From NCBI GenBank assembly GCA_002471375.1, contig DKPV01000025.1:27733-91732 (forward strand): a stretch of 64,000 nt of DNA, read 5' to 3'. Under the pieces are notes generated by a model. It saw only the letters and a program-made list of their open reading frames with translations, made no database searches and was not told the origin of the DNA. Position numbers and translations under genes: made by a program. Origin of the DNA: Flavobacteriales bacterium UBA7325 (GTDB taxonomy: Bacteria; Bacteroidota; Bacteroidia; Flavobacteriales_D; Crocinitomicaceae). Positions 41,473 through 50,676 of this stretch are shown piece after piece. Every line of letters begins with the position of its first letter. Position 1 is the first letter of the stretch.

Positions 41473-43602
41473 ATGAAGAATACACTTCGATTAATTGCAC
41501 TCGTTTTCATACTGTTTATTTCTCAAGGGGCTAAATCTCAATCCTTCTATGAAGGGACTTGGAGAGCGGACGGAGTTCTCTACAATGCTCTAGTCATTTT
41601 TTATGACGATAATGATATTCTTGTGAGGACTCGTTATAAGCTTGCGGACGTCTACAAAGTTGCAGAATTTAAGGCTACGGCTGAAATAATTAAAGATCCG
41701 AGTGGTGACGATGTATATTTAATTGATGGTGAAGATGCAACAATCGTTTATGGACCTGAAGGTGGTTATTCTGCCGATAATTTCATGTTCTATTCACATG
41801 GTTCAGGTGAATGGCAAGATTACTATGCTATCGATGATAATGGCTGGGCATCAGATAATGCATCAGACATGCTCAACGAAATGACATGGAAGCAGCTAGA
41901 TCCAGAAACTGATTTCACAGAACAATTTGCATTTAATTACTTCGATAGAAGTGACCAAATGTACAATATCATGCTTTCATATAACCCTTCAAATGTAACA
42001 GATGTTGCAGGTGTTAACGGTAGTAATGATGACGGTGAATGGAGAGTAGTAATGTCGCAAGGTACTGGTTTTGGCGAACAATCATGGGTAACTCGCTATG
42101 AGTTCCCAAAAGAAAAGATTAAAGAATATTGGGCCGATGATAAGTCAATTACAGATGTTAGCTATGGAAATGGCTTGTGGCTAGTAACAATGTCGAAGCA
42201 GAGTGGTTACGACCTTCAATCATGGAGCAATGGTGCCAAATGGCCAAATGAATGGATCGAGAAGAAATGGGATGACGATAAAATGATTACCGAAGTGGCT
42301 TATGGCGATGGTACTTGGGCCGTAGTTATGTCAACTAACACGGGATATACAAAACAGATTTACTCAGTGTCAAAAAAATGGCCGAAAGAATGGCTCGATG
42401 AGCAGTGGAAGAATGGACCGTATTCATTTACATCAATTGCATATGGTGCTGGCCACTGGGCAATAGTTCTTTCTGACGATCCAACAAATAATTCAGTTCA
42501 GCGAATTCGTGCAGGAGCTGAATTCCCTGCGGATGAAATAAGGACTGGTTGGGCAGATGGATATGACGTTTCAACTATGGCGTACGGTGATGAGTGGGTT
42601 GTAATTCTTACCAAGGGACTTGAGTTACGTCAATCCTATGATTCTGGAGATGATTTCCCAAAACCATTCGTAGCTGAAAAATGGGATGAAGGTTATTCAA
42701 TTTCAGAAGCAATCTACAAGTACGAAGAAACATCAACAAATCACTACTTAAACTTTACCGGGACAGCGTCAACAACTGGTGGATCAAATAATACCATATC
42801 ACACACTACCAATCCGCAAAGTACTACAGTTACTGCTGCAAACCCATCAATTACTGCAATTCCTAGAATGCACCTAATTACGGTGGCGAATACGCAGGTT
42901 CCTGACATTGGAGCAAGTTGCGCCGTGGATCGCGATATTATCCATGATGAATTTGATGATATTACAGAAGGACTCGGGATTGATCTATTGAAACACACAA
43001 TAGATGGAACTAATTTGAGTAAATCGAATGTTACTTCCGCCATTAACCGAATAGATGTGAAACCTAATGATATCGTTGTTTTCGTTTATACTGGACATGG
43101 ATACAGATGGTCTAATCAGACTTCGAGGTTTCCACAAATGGCCCTCTTCTACTCACGCTACGATTCTCCCGAAAATTCCAACTCGTATAATCTCGAGACT
43201 GTGTACGACATGATTGTGAAGAAAGGTGCTCGATTGAACCTTGTTCTTGGAGATTGTTGTAATGATGACCTCGGAGTTACCAGCAGAGATGGTGGTGGCG
43301 GATTGGCTTCCCGAACTTATACGCGAGGTGATAAAGATCGCTTGAGAAAACTATTTTTTGAATCAAGAGGAAACATTATTGCCGCAGCGGCACAACCGAA
43401 TGAAACAGCTTGTGGCTCACGCGTAAGCGGTGGCTATTTCTTAAATGCATTCTTCAGTGCAATTGATAAAGAAGTTAGTTACACTGCAACAGGGAATGCT
43501 GATTGGGCTGATATTTTCAAGCGAACAATGTCAAGTGCAACATACAAAACTCAGAACTTGAATGGGTGTACAATTCAACATGGAGTTTACAAAGGACTAT
43601 AG
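41473..43602 (+). CDS. Exported caspase-like (C14) protein with DUF7477-type repeats
   Basis: The 709-residue protein starts with a signal peptide (RLIALVFILFISQGAKSQ) and about 150 residues of beta-rich sequence. Residues about 185-425 form five repeats of the pattern YGxGxWxVVMS...WPxEWIxxxWD, as in DUF7477 propeller-like domains. A Thr/Ser-rich linker leads to a caspase-like domain (about 470-705) with the His of YTGHGYRW (542) and the Cys pair of LGDCCNDD (595-596). These are the two catalytic landmarks of metacaspases. A membrane-export signal on a caspase-like enzyme points to a periplasmic or secreted protease. Its target is unknown. Confidence 0.82.
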   Translation: MKNTLRLIALVFILFISQGAKSQSFYEGTWRADGVLYNALVIFYDDNDILVRTRYKLADVYKVAEFKATAEIIKDPSGDDVYLIDGEDATIVYGPEGGYSADNFMFYSHGSGEWQDYYAIDDNGWASDNASDMLNEMTWKQLDPETDFTEQFAFNYFDRSDQMYNIMLSYNPSNVTDVAGVNGSNDDGEWRVVMSQGTGFGEQSWVTRYEFPKEKIKEYWADDKSITDVSYGNGLWLVTMSKQSGYDLQSWSNGAKWPNEWIEKKWDDDKMITEVAYGDGTWAVVMSTNTGYTKQIYSVSKKWPKEWLDEQWKNGPYSFTSIAYGAGHWAIVLSDDPTNNSVQRIRAGAEFPADEIRTGWADGYDVSTMAYGDEWVVILTKGLELRQSYDSGDDFPKPFVAEKWDEGYSISEAIYKYEETSTNHYLNFTGTASTTGGSNNTISHTTNPQSTTVTAANPSITAIPRMHLITVANTQVPDIGASCAVDRDIIHDEFDDITEGLGIDLLKHTIDGTNLSKSNVTSAINRIDVKPNDIVVFVYTGHGYRWSNQTSRFPQMALFYSRYDSPENSNSYNLETVYDMIVKKGARLNLVLGDCCNDDLGVTSRDGGGGLASRTYTRGDKDRLRKLFFESRGNIIAAAAQPNETACGSRVSGGYFLNAFFSAIDKEVSYTATGNADWADIFKRTMSSATYKTQNLNGCTIQHGVYKGL

Positions 43603-43662
43603 AAAAAACACAGGATATGAATAAATAAATCAATCTTTCTAGTCACACTCCTTTTCGTAGGA

Positions 43663-44046
43663 ATGCTCTCAGTTTCTGCAACAACGAAATCAGAGTTTCT
43701 CGGAAAATGGTATGTCCAATCAATGGAAATGGCGGGGTCAATAGAAGAGTTTGACTCAGAAGACAAGGCTCCATGGATGGAGTTCCGGAAGGATGATGTT
43801 ATTATTCTAGGAGAGGCAGATCGTTCACCAAGTGCATCAGGATGGTCATATGACGCTGAACTCAATTTGGTATTAATAGATGCCTTCGGAGATGAAATCG
43901 GCTTTATAGTTAAAGAACATTCGGAATCAAAATTGGTACTTGAAGCTGAAGGTCAGGATGGCTCCGTAGCTCGTATTGTCTTAAAAAAGGAATTATGGAA
44001 GATAGAGCTAGGAACTCGTTTTCATAAAAAATTTAATCCTACTTAA
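43663..44046 (+). CDS. Lipocalin-like small protein with a disrupted signal peptide
   Basis: The 127-residue frame reads KSEFLGKWYVQSMEM, IILGEADRSPSASGW and ends KIELGTRFHKKFNPT, a small beta-barrel pattern like lipocalin-like (DUF4923-type) proteins. The ATG at 43663 is inside the signal peptide: upstream, the same frame already encodes KSIFLVTLLFVGMLSVSA. The natural start is ATG 43617-43619, but it is out of frame because the 4-bp unit AATA is repeated (43620-43630); loss of one unit restores MNKSIFLV. So the gene is either frameshifted or phase-variable. It lies just after the caspase-like gene. Confidence 0.6.
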   Translation: MLSVSATTKSEFLGKWYVQSMEMAGSIEEFDSEDKAPWMEFRKDDVIILGEADRSPSASGWSYDAELNLVLIDAFGDEIGFIVKEHSESKLVLEAEGQDGSVARIVLKKELWKIELGTRFHKKFNPT

Positions 44047-44052
44047 TTGGTT

Positions 44053-44092
44053 AAAAAAGCCTAAGAACGTTCGGTCTTAAGGCTTTTTTTTT
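44053..44092 (+). terminator. Rho-independent terminator after the lipocalin-like gene
   Basis: The stem AAAAAGCCTAAGA pairs with TCTTAAGGCTTTTT with one bulged base and runs into T residues, 7 bp after the stop codon. Confidence 0.8.
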
Positions 44093-44126
44093 CGGAACAT
44101 AGGGCCATCACTTATATTTAATCAAC

Positions 44127-44532
44127 ATGAAGATCTATTTGACGATAGTTATAATTCTCATTAGCTCCGTTTCGATTGGTCAAATCGAAAAAGGTAGAAG
44201 CGCTATTAATGAAGCATACTTGGGATCAAGCTAATGACACCATAATGTTCATTAAAACTGATGTCCTAGATTCTGATGGAGAATGGAGTCTAAGAAATGA
44301 TTAACTTATAGATACGAGCCATTGCTATAAATGGGAGACCTTCCACAAGATTGCGGATCTATCAGAAGACTCCTTGGTATTAAGAATGTATAATCGACAT
44401 TGGCATGAGGGAGACAATAGCTTCCGACTAAAAGCCACAGAGAAGCACTTCTACTTTAATGCTAGAAGAACAGATGGTGAAGAAATTTCGAAGAATACAA
44501 TTAGCTTAAAAATGAAAAAGACCCGCAAATAG
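44127..44532 (+). pseudogene. Second small secreted gene in decay
   Basis: ATG 44127 opens a signal peptide (MKIYLTIVIILISSVSIGQ) and stops after 35 codons. A shifted frame carries KHTWDQANDTIMFIKTDVL, then TAA at 44302-44304, then YKWETFHKIADLSEDSLVL and ARRTDGEEISKNTISLKM to TAG 44530-44532. One frameshift and one nonsense change separate the pieces. The product would be about 134 residues, probably another small beta-barrel protein. A terminator still follows it. Confidence 0.5.
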
Positions 44533-44547
44533 CGAGTCTTTTTTTTA
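44515..44547. terminator. Bidirectional terminator between the decayed gene and lon
   Basis: The stem AAAAAGACCCGC/GCGAGTCTTTTT with one mismatch has A and T runs on either side, so it can end transcription in both directions. The lon stop codon lies 14 bp to the right. Confidence 0.75.
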
Positions 44548-44560
44548 TCAATTTATTCTA

Positions 44561-47008
44561 CTAACCAATAGTAATTGGATTTTTAACCTTCAGTTTTGTC
44601 AATGCGATATCCAAGACCTCATCCATTCTGCTAACATAATGAAATGTCAATCCTTTCAGGTAATCAGCTTTAATCTCATCAATATCCTTACGATTCTTTT
44701 CACAAAGAATAATCTCCTTGATCTTAGCTCTCTTGGCTGCGAGAATTTTCTCTTTGATCCCTCCTACTGGCAACACATCGCCTCTTAGCGTTATCTCTCC
44801 AGTCATAGCAAGGTTCTTCTTTACCTTTCTTTGCGTAAAGACAGAAGCCAATGACGTCAGCATCGTAATTCCGGCGCTTGGTCCATCCTTTGGGGTAGCA
44901 CCTTCGGGAACGTGTACATGAATATTGTGAGCGTCAAATACTACTTGATCTAGATTAATTAAATCACTGTGAGCTTTCAGGTACTCTAAGGCGATCACCG
45001 CTGATTCCTTCATCACATCACCAAGGTTGCCAGTTAGCGTTAACTTTCCTTTCCCCTTTGTTATTGATGATTCAATGAATAAGATATCGCCACCTACACT
45101 TGTCCAAGCTAATCCAGTAACTACACCAGCTACATCGTTGTTATTGTACTTCGTACGTCCTATTCCCGCTCCTAGAATATCGAATAAATCAGCAGAAGTC
45201 ACTTTCGCTATATACTTCTCCTCCATTGCAATTTGACGTGCTCTGTTACGAACAACTTTTGCGACCATTTTATCCAAACCACGAACTCCAGATTCGTTTG
45301 TGTATTCCTCAACCACTTTTTCAAGCGTCTTCTTGTCAATCGAAATATCTTTTTTCGTGATTCCGTGCTCTTTGATTTGCTTCGGAAGCAAGTGACGCTT
45401 TGCAATTTCAACTTTCTCCTCGATTGTATATCCATTCACCTCAATAATCTCCATACGATCTCTAAGCGGTCCCTGTATAGTCCCAAGGTTATTTGCTGTG
45501 GCGATGAACATCACTCTTGATAAGTCATATTCTGTTTCGATGTAATTATCGTAAAACTCATGATTTTGCTCAGGATCTAGTACTTCCAAAAGTGCAGATG
45601 ATGGATCACCATGTGTTCCTCGTCCTGTCTTATCAATCTCATCAAGAACAAATACGGGGTTGCTACTCTCTGCTTTTTTAATGCTCTGGATAACTCTTCC
45701 TGGCATTGCTCCGATATATGTCTTACGGTGGCCGCGAATTTCAGATTCATCGTGTAATCCACCTAGGGACATACGAATGTACTTTCTCCCCAAAGCTTCA
45801 GCGATTGATCTACCTAAAGAAGTCTTACCAACTCCTGGAGGTCCATAAAAACACAAGATTGGTGATTTCATGTTCCCTTTCAACTTCAGAACTGCTAAAT
45901 ATTCTAAGATGCGCTCTTTAACTTTCTCAAGACCGTAATGATCTCGTTCGAGTATTTTTCGTGCTCGCTTCAGGTCAAGATTATCATCTGAAAATTCACC
46001 CCAAGGTAAATCTAGCATCAAATCGAGGTAATTTAGTTGAACCGTATATTCAGCTCCCTGCGGATTCATTCTACCAAGTTTATCGAGCTCCTTGTAGAAT
46101 AGTTTCTCAACTACCTCATCCCACTTCTTATCCTTCGCACGTTTCTTCATTTCTGCGACATCCTGTTCTTGCGGATTATCGCCTAATTCATCTTGAATCG
46201 TCTTCATTTGCTGCTGAAGAAAATATTCACGCTGCTGACGGTCCATATCTTTGCGGACCTTTGATTGAATATCATTGCGCATTTCGAGCATCTGTACCTC
46301 AAGAGTAAGATGTTCTAATACCATCATCACACGCTTGCGAATATCAAGCTCCTCAAGAATTCCTTGCTTCTTTTGAACGTCTGCATTCATATTCGATGAG
46401 ACGAAGTTCACTAGGAACGTTGGACTATCAATATTACCTATTGCAAAAGAGGCTTCTGATGGTATGTTCGGACTTTCTTCAATAATTTGAAGTGCTAAAT
46501 CCTTTATGGACTTGAACATTACTTTGATCTCCGCATTCGTTTCGTCCACCTTAGGCTCTTCCAACATTTTGACTTTTGCCTTCATGTAAGGCTCCGTCTC
46601 CGTAGGATGAGCCATCTCAAAACGACGCTTCCCTTGGATAATCACTGTTGAGCTACCATCGGGCATTTTTAGCACGCGAATGATTTGTGCCACAGTACCG
46701 ACGTCATTCATATCAACAAATTCAGGGCGCTCATTTTGAGCGTCTTTTTGAGCTACAACTCCAATGATCTTGGATCCTTTGTTAGCATCTTGTATTAGCT
46801 TAATTGACTTGTCACGTCCAACCGTAATTGGAATAACCACTCCCGGAAAGAGTACGTTATTTCGAAGCGGAAGAATAGCAAGTTCATCTGGGAACTTTTG
46901 CTTGTTCATGCTTTCCTCTTCTTCAGCTGTAATCAATGGAATGAATTCTGCATCAGCTTCTATCTCTGATGTAAAACTCAGTATATCTTTTTCAAATTTG
47001 TCACTCAT
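44561..47008 (-). CDS. lon: ATP-dependent protease Lon (LonA type)
   Basis: The 815-residue protein has an N-terminal LON substrate-binding domain (about 40-240), a coiled-coil segment, an AAA+ domain with Walker [10 protein letters not shown] near residue 390 and DEIDKTGRG, and a C-terminal protease domain. The catalytic Ser is in KDGPSAGIT (near 711) and Lys in VGGIKEKIL (near 751). It degrades misfolded and regulatory proteins in the cytoplasm. It is transcribed alone and stops at a shared terminator. Confidence 0.97.
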   Translation of the reverse strand: MSDKFEKDILSFTSEIEADAEFIPLITAEEEESMNKQKFPDELAILPLRNNVLFPGVVIPITVGRDKSIKLIQDANKGSKIIGVVAQKDAQNERPEFVDMNDVGTVAQIIRVLKMPDGSSTVIIQGKRRFEMAHPTETEPYMKAKVKMLEEPKVDETNAEIKVMFKSIKDLALQIIEESPNIPSEASFAIGNIDSPTFLVNFVSSNMNADVQKKQGILEELDIRKRVMMVLEHLTLEVQMLEMRNDIQSKVRKDMDRQQREYFLQQQMKTIQDELGDNPQEQDVAEMKKRAKDKKWDEVVEKLFYKELDKLGRMNPQGAEYTVQLNYLDLMLDLPWGEFSDDNLDLKRARKILERDHYGLEKVKERILEYLAVLKLKGNMKSPILCFYGPPGVGKTSLGRSIAEALGRKYIRMSLGGLHDESEIRGHRKTYIGAMPGRVIQSIKKAESSNPVFVLDEIDKTGRGTHGDPSSALLEVLDPEQNHEFYDNYIETEYDLSRVMFIATANNLGTIQGPLRDRMEIIEVNGYTIEEKVEIAKRHLLPKQIKEHGITKKDISIDKKTLEKVVEEYTNESGVRGLDKMVAKVVRNRARQIAMEEKYIAKVTSADLFDILGAGIGRTKYNNNDVAGVVTGLAWTSVGGDILFIESSITKGKGKLTLTGNLGDVMKESAVIALEYLKAHSDLINLDQVVFDAHNIHVHVPEGATPKDGPSAGITMLTSLASVFTQRKVKKNLAMTGEITLRGDVLPVGGIKEKILAAKRAKIKEIILCEKNRKDIDEIKADYLKGLTFHYVSRMDEVLDIALTKLKVKNPITIG

Positions 47009-47161
47009 AAAGTTAATCTATGGACGATCATTTTTGTGAATCGTCAAATTCAGTCAATCTGTCATAAAACATGATTATAAACATGCTTTTGTATTGACTA
47101 TACTCTGAAACCTCTTTGCTCAAAGGATGTGCCAGTCCAGAAGGACTGCTATTTTGTCGTG

Positions 47162-48289
47162 CTAATTGTCAGAAATATGTCTTAAGATGGCAATTTCGTC
47201 ATCTGTAAGCGTTAAACCACGACGTTTCATCATGTTGTTTGCACTGATCAGGGCTCGATCAAAGTCATACTTTTCTTCTTGAGATCCCCAAAAAAATGAA
47301 TCGATAAACTTCGGTGGGAATTCGGCGCCAAACACGTTACTAGAAACACCAACGACCGTTGCAGTATTGAACATCGTATTAATACCACATTTGGAATGAT
47401 CCCCCATCACCAAACCCATGAACTGAGTATTAGTATCCTCTTGTTTTCCAGTAGCATATGAATGACTTTTCACCATCCCGTAATTATTCTTCAAGTTGGA
47501 TGTGTTGGTATCCGCTCCTAGATTGCACCACTCTCCAACAAGTGAATTACCCAAGAATCCATCATGCCCTTTATTAGAGTAGGCATACAAAATTGAATTG
47601 TTCACCTCTCCTCCTACTTTACAGTGCGGCCCGAGTGTCGTTGGTCCATATATCTTTGCACCTAACTTCAGCGCACTATTACTGCACATAGCCAATGGCC
47701 CTCTCACTATGGAACCTTCCATTATCTCTGCATTCTCACCAATATAGATTGGGCCAGAAGTTGTATTTAATATTGCTGCCTCTACCTTCGCTCCTTCTTC
47801 AAGAAAGATCATATTTGGATCACCAATTATTGTATTTGATGCGGACAATTGTCGTGAAGTTGCATTCTCTTGAATCAGATCAAAGTCAGCGCTAAGCACC
47901 TCACCATTCTTTTGATACAAATGCCATCTATGCTCAATTGAGACTAGGTCATCACCGGCATATTCTATTTGCTCCTCTCCTGCACCACTAGTGGCTAACC
48001 AAAGATTTCCATTTTTCAGTGTTGAGTTTGCAGGAAGGGTAATCAGGGCATTCAGCAAGTCTTTACTTGCTATGACGCATCCATTCACTTGCACTGCAGA
48101 AGTATCTGAGTTAAACTTTTTCGAAATTGACGTCAGTTCACTTCCCCAGGAGATTTCAAGCTCAGAAGAAAGGAATTTCCATCGCTCATCATTCGTAAAA
48201 ATCCCCATTCTGAGATTCCCTACCGGACGCGTAAGTGTTAATGGATAAAAGTCTTTTTGTTTCTCGTTATCGTGAAGGCAAATTTTCAT
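47162..48289 (-). CDS. GlmU-like putative sugar nucleotidyltransferase/acyltransferase
   Basis: The 375-residue protein resembles the GlmU family proteins of Bacteroidota: a short nucleotidyltransferase-like start (YPLTLTRPVGNLRMGIFTND) and a left-handed beta-helix of hexapeptide repeats in the second half (IYIGENAEIMEGSIVRGPLA, NLGADTNTSNLKNNYG). It may activate or acylate a sugar nucleotide, but the classical pyrophosphorylase GxGTRM motif is absent, so the first activity is doubtful. Its start overlaps the stop of the symporter gene by 4 bp, so the two are translationally coupled. Confidence 0.8.
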   Translation of the reverse strand: MKICLHDNEKQKDFYPLTLTRPVGNLRMGIFTNDERWKFLSSELEISWGSELTSISKKFNSDTSAVQVNGCVIASKDLLNALITLPANSTLKNGNLWLATSGAGEEQIEYAGDDLVSIEHRWHLYQKNGEVLSADFDLIQENATSRQLSASNTIIGDPNMIFLEEGAKVEAAILNTTSGPIYIGENAEIMEGSIVRGPLAMCSNSALKLGAKIYGPTTLGPHCKVGGEVNNSILYAYSNKGHDGFLGNSLVGEWCNLGADTNTSNLKNNYGMVKSHSYATGKQEDTNTQFMGLVMGDHSKCGINTMFNTATVVGVSSNVFGAEFPPKFIDSFFWGSQEEKYDFDRALISANNMMKRRGLTLTDDEIAILRHISDN

Positions 48290-49824
48290 TCTGTAGCTTG
48301 ATCTAATTCATTTAGTGCAGACAGCTTTGTCGATGCAACTGCAAGTCCAATAAAAGTAATTATTGAGTTCATAATAATCAACTCAAAACCGATTGCGTAC
48401 ATTCCAAAGATTCCTGGCTGTCCCTCTTCAACCCCAGGGCCTCCAAAAGAGAAGTACCATAGGAAGAACGTTCCAACCATTGAAATAATACAAATAAGTG
48501 GTACAATTTTATCTTTTACAGCTCTCTTCATGATTATGCCAAAGAAAAACATCCCAATTAACGGTCCGTATGTGAATCCTGCAAACGTCATAAGCAATCC
48601 GATTGCCGAGCTGTCCGTTGTTCTCTCGAGAAGTATCACCACTAAAATTAATACAACCGACATGGCAACATGAACAGTTCTACGCGTCCTCTCTTGCTCC
48701 GCCTTCTGTTTCTCCTTCAACCCTAAGAAATCGATCGAAAATGAAGTGGTCAATGAAGTTAATGCCGAATCTGCACTTGAATATGCTGCTGCGATAAGTC
48801 CTAACAGAAATAGCACTCCGATAACGGGGCCAACACCATCGCTTAATGCAACAGATGAGAATAACAAATCAGCCCCCATATCCTTAGCAGCTATTGCGGA
48901 AGCTACTTCAGGAAGTTTAGTTTCTGCGTACATGTATAACAGCGCTCCTAGCACTAGAAACACAAGATTAACAGCTACTAGAACGAATGCCATACTAATC
49001 ATATTCTTCTTCGCCTCCTTGACATTTTTACAACTCAGGTTCTTTTGCATCATATCCTGATCCAATCCAGTCATCCCGATAGTAATAAACATACCTCCAA
49101 AGAAGTGTTTCAAGAAATGATTTTTACTCATGAAATCATCAAAGAAGAAAATCTGAGAATATTTTGAATCACTAACGGCACCAACAAGTCCTTTCCCTGA
49201 TGATAAATCAAGCGCATCACTAACAAACCACACCGTCATAATAACCGAAGCCAGCATAACCGAAGTCTGCAACGTATCCGTCCAGACAATTGTTTTTATT
49301 CCGCCACGACTTGTATAAATCCAGATCAATAAAATTGATATTACAACAGTTACCTCAAATGGTATACCCCACTCATCGAACAGAATGGATTGAAGCACGT
49401 TTGCAACTAATAGCAGTCGCACTGATGCTCCAATTATACGCGATATCATAAAAAACAACGCACCTGTCTTATAGCTCCAGAATCCGAAGCGATCCTTTAA
49501 GTACTCGTAGATTGATGTTACATTCATCCGATAAAAGAGCGGAAGAAGCACATAGGCAACAATGAAATAACCAACTAAATAACCAAGTACGGCTTGCATG
49601 TAGCTAAATTGGTTTGCGCCATTACCAACCCAACCTGGTATTGAAATAAATGTCACACCGCTCAAGGACGCCCCGATCATACCAAATGACACCACATACC
49701 ACGGAGACTCTCGATTCCCTTTAAAAAACGAATCATTATCTGCCTTTTTCGATGTAAGGAAAGAGATAGCTATCAATACTAGAAAATAGCCAATGAGTAC
49801 AGTAATAATTAGTCCAGGTGTCAT
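48286..49824 (-). CDS. Sodium:solute symporter (SSS family)
   Basis: The 512-residue protein has about 13 transmembrane helices and the SSS landmarks GMIGASLSGVTFISIPGWVG, YKTGALFFMISRIIGASVR, TRGGIKTIVWTDTLQT-like SRGGIKTIVW, GLIAAAYSSADSALTSLTTS and FAGFTYGPLIG. Such carriers import sugars, sialic acid or other solutes with sodium. Coupling to a GlmU-like gene suggests an amino-sugar or related substrate, which is only inference. Confidence 0.92.
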   Translation of the reverse strand: MTPGLIITVLIGYFLVLIAISFLTSKKADNDSFFKGNRESPWYVVSFGMIGASLSGVTFISIPGWVGNGANQFSYMQAVLGYLVGYFIVAYVLLPLFYRMNVTSIYEYLKDRFGFWSYKTGALFFMISRIIGASVRLLLVANVLQSILFDEWGIPFEVTVVISILLIWIYTSRGGIKTIVWTDTLQTSVMLASVIMTVWFVSDALDLSSGKGLVGAVSDSKYSQIFFFDDFMSKNHFLKHFFGGMFITIGMTGLDQDMMQKNLSCKNVKEAKKNMISMAFVLVAVNLVFLVLGALLYMYAETKLPEVASAIAAKDMGADLLFSSVALSDGVGPVIGVLFLLGLIAAAYSSADSALTSLTTSFSIDFLGLKEKQKAEQERTRRTVHVAMSVVLILVVILLERTTDSSAIGLLMTFAGFTYGPLIGMFFFGIIMKRAVKDKIVPLICIISMVGTFFLWYFSFGGPGVEEGQPGIFGMYAIGFELIIMNSIITFIGLAVASTKLSALNELDQATE

Positions 49825-49899
49825 TTAAATCAAATCAATTATTGGCTAAAATAAGGTTTTCATGGAAAGTAAAATGAGCCTTCGATGTTACTTTTGAAC

Positions 49900-49919
49900 A
49901 AGATAGAATTCTATCTTTG
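49900..49919 (+). promoter_or_regulatory. Promoter of the DUF7935 gene overlapping an 18-bp palindrome
   Basis: The -7 box TATCTTTG (49912-49919) matches TAnnTTTG. The perfect palindrome AAGATAGAATTCTATCTT (49900-49917) covers most of it, so a bound dimer would block RNA polymerase. The start point implied by this box lies downstream of an in-frame ATG at 49885 and supports translation from 49939. Confidence 0.5.
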
Positions 49920-49938
49920 TATTCAACAACTGATATCT

Positions 49939-50463
49939 ATGACAAATTTGATCCTCCAAGTAGTTTTAATTATCGTTCCAGCGGCTGCAGTTATTCTGAT
50001 GGCTTATTTTTTTCTTAAGAAATCTGGAGAGAAAGAATTGCGTGCAGCGCATATAGAGTTAAAAAGAGAGCGTCAAAAATTCTTTTTGCCATCGCGTGCT
50101 GAAGCATATCAACGATCAGTACTACTTATGGAACGAATTCATCCGAACAGTCTAGTAATGCGTATGCAGAATCCAGGGCTTCCTGCAATGGCAATGCAAG
50201 TGAAGCTTCTTGATGCGATCCGTGAAGAGTACGAGCATAATATCGCTCAACAACTATTTGTATCTCCAGCAGCTTGGGAATTAGTCAAACAATCAAAAGA
50301 AGAAACCTTAAAAATCATACACCTTGCAGGAAAGCAAATGGAGCCAACTTCAATGGCACTTGATTTGTCGTCGAAAATATTCGAAATCGTTGGCGAAGTA
50401 GGAAAACTACCTTCTGAAATTGCAACTGAAGTACTTAAAAAAGAGCTTCAGGAATTATTCTAG
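49939..50463 (+). CDS. DUF7935 family membrane-anchored protein
   Basis: From ATG 49939 the 174-residue protein has one N-terminal transmembrane helix (ILQVVLIIVPAAAVILMAYFF), then a cytoplasmic helical domain with KRERQKFFLPSRAEAYQR, HNIAQQLFVSPAAWELVKQ and SKIFEIVGEVGKL. This uncharacterised family is conserved in Bacteroidota. A promoter box at 49912-49919 excludes the earlier ATG. Its last codons overlap the convergent S4-domain gene by 9 bp. Confidence 0.8.
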   Translation: MTNLILQVVLIIVPAAAVILMAYFFLKKSGEKELRAAHIELKRERQKFFLPSRAEAYQRSVLLMERIHPNSLVMRMQNPGLPAMAMQVKLLDAIREEYEHNIAQQLFVSPAAWELVKQSKEETLKIIHLAGKQMEPTSMALDLSSKIFEIVGEVGKLPSEIATEVLKKELQELF

Positions 50464-50676
50464 ATTAAATACATTATCTCCAACTTCAATCTTATCTCCT
50501 GGAATCAGTTTTGCTCTTTTCCGCAGCTCAACTTCACCATTTCTGAGTACATCACCATCTGAAACAATCATTTTGGCGTGCCCACCAGTTTGCGCTAATC
50601 CAGTAGCTTTCAATAATTGTATTAGCTCGATGTAATCACCGTCTATTTTAAACGATTCAACTCTAAATCTTCCCAT
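50455..50676 (-). CDS. Small S4-domain RNA-binding protein
   Basis: The 73-residue protein is a bare S4 domain like YbcJ/Hsp15-type proteins: ELIQLLKATGLAQTGGHAK, then VSDGDVLRNGEVELRKRAKL and IPGDKIEVGD. It probably binds structured rRNA or tRNA. Its start overlaps the end of meaB by 14 bp, which points to co-transcription. Confidence 0.9.
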   Translation of the reverse strand: MGRFRVESFKIDGDYIELIQLLKATGLAQTGGHAKMIVSDGDVLRNGEVELRKRAKLIPGDKIEVGDNVFNLE

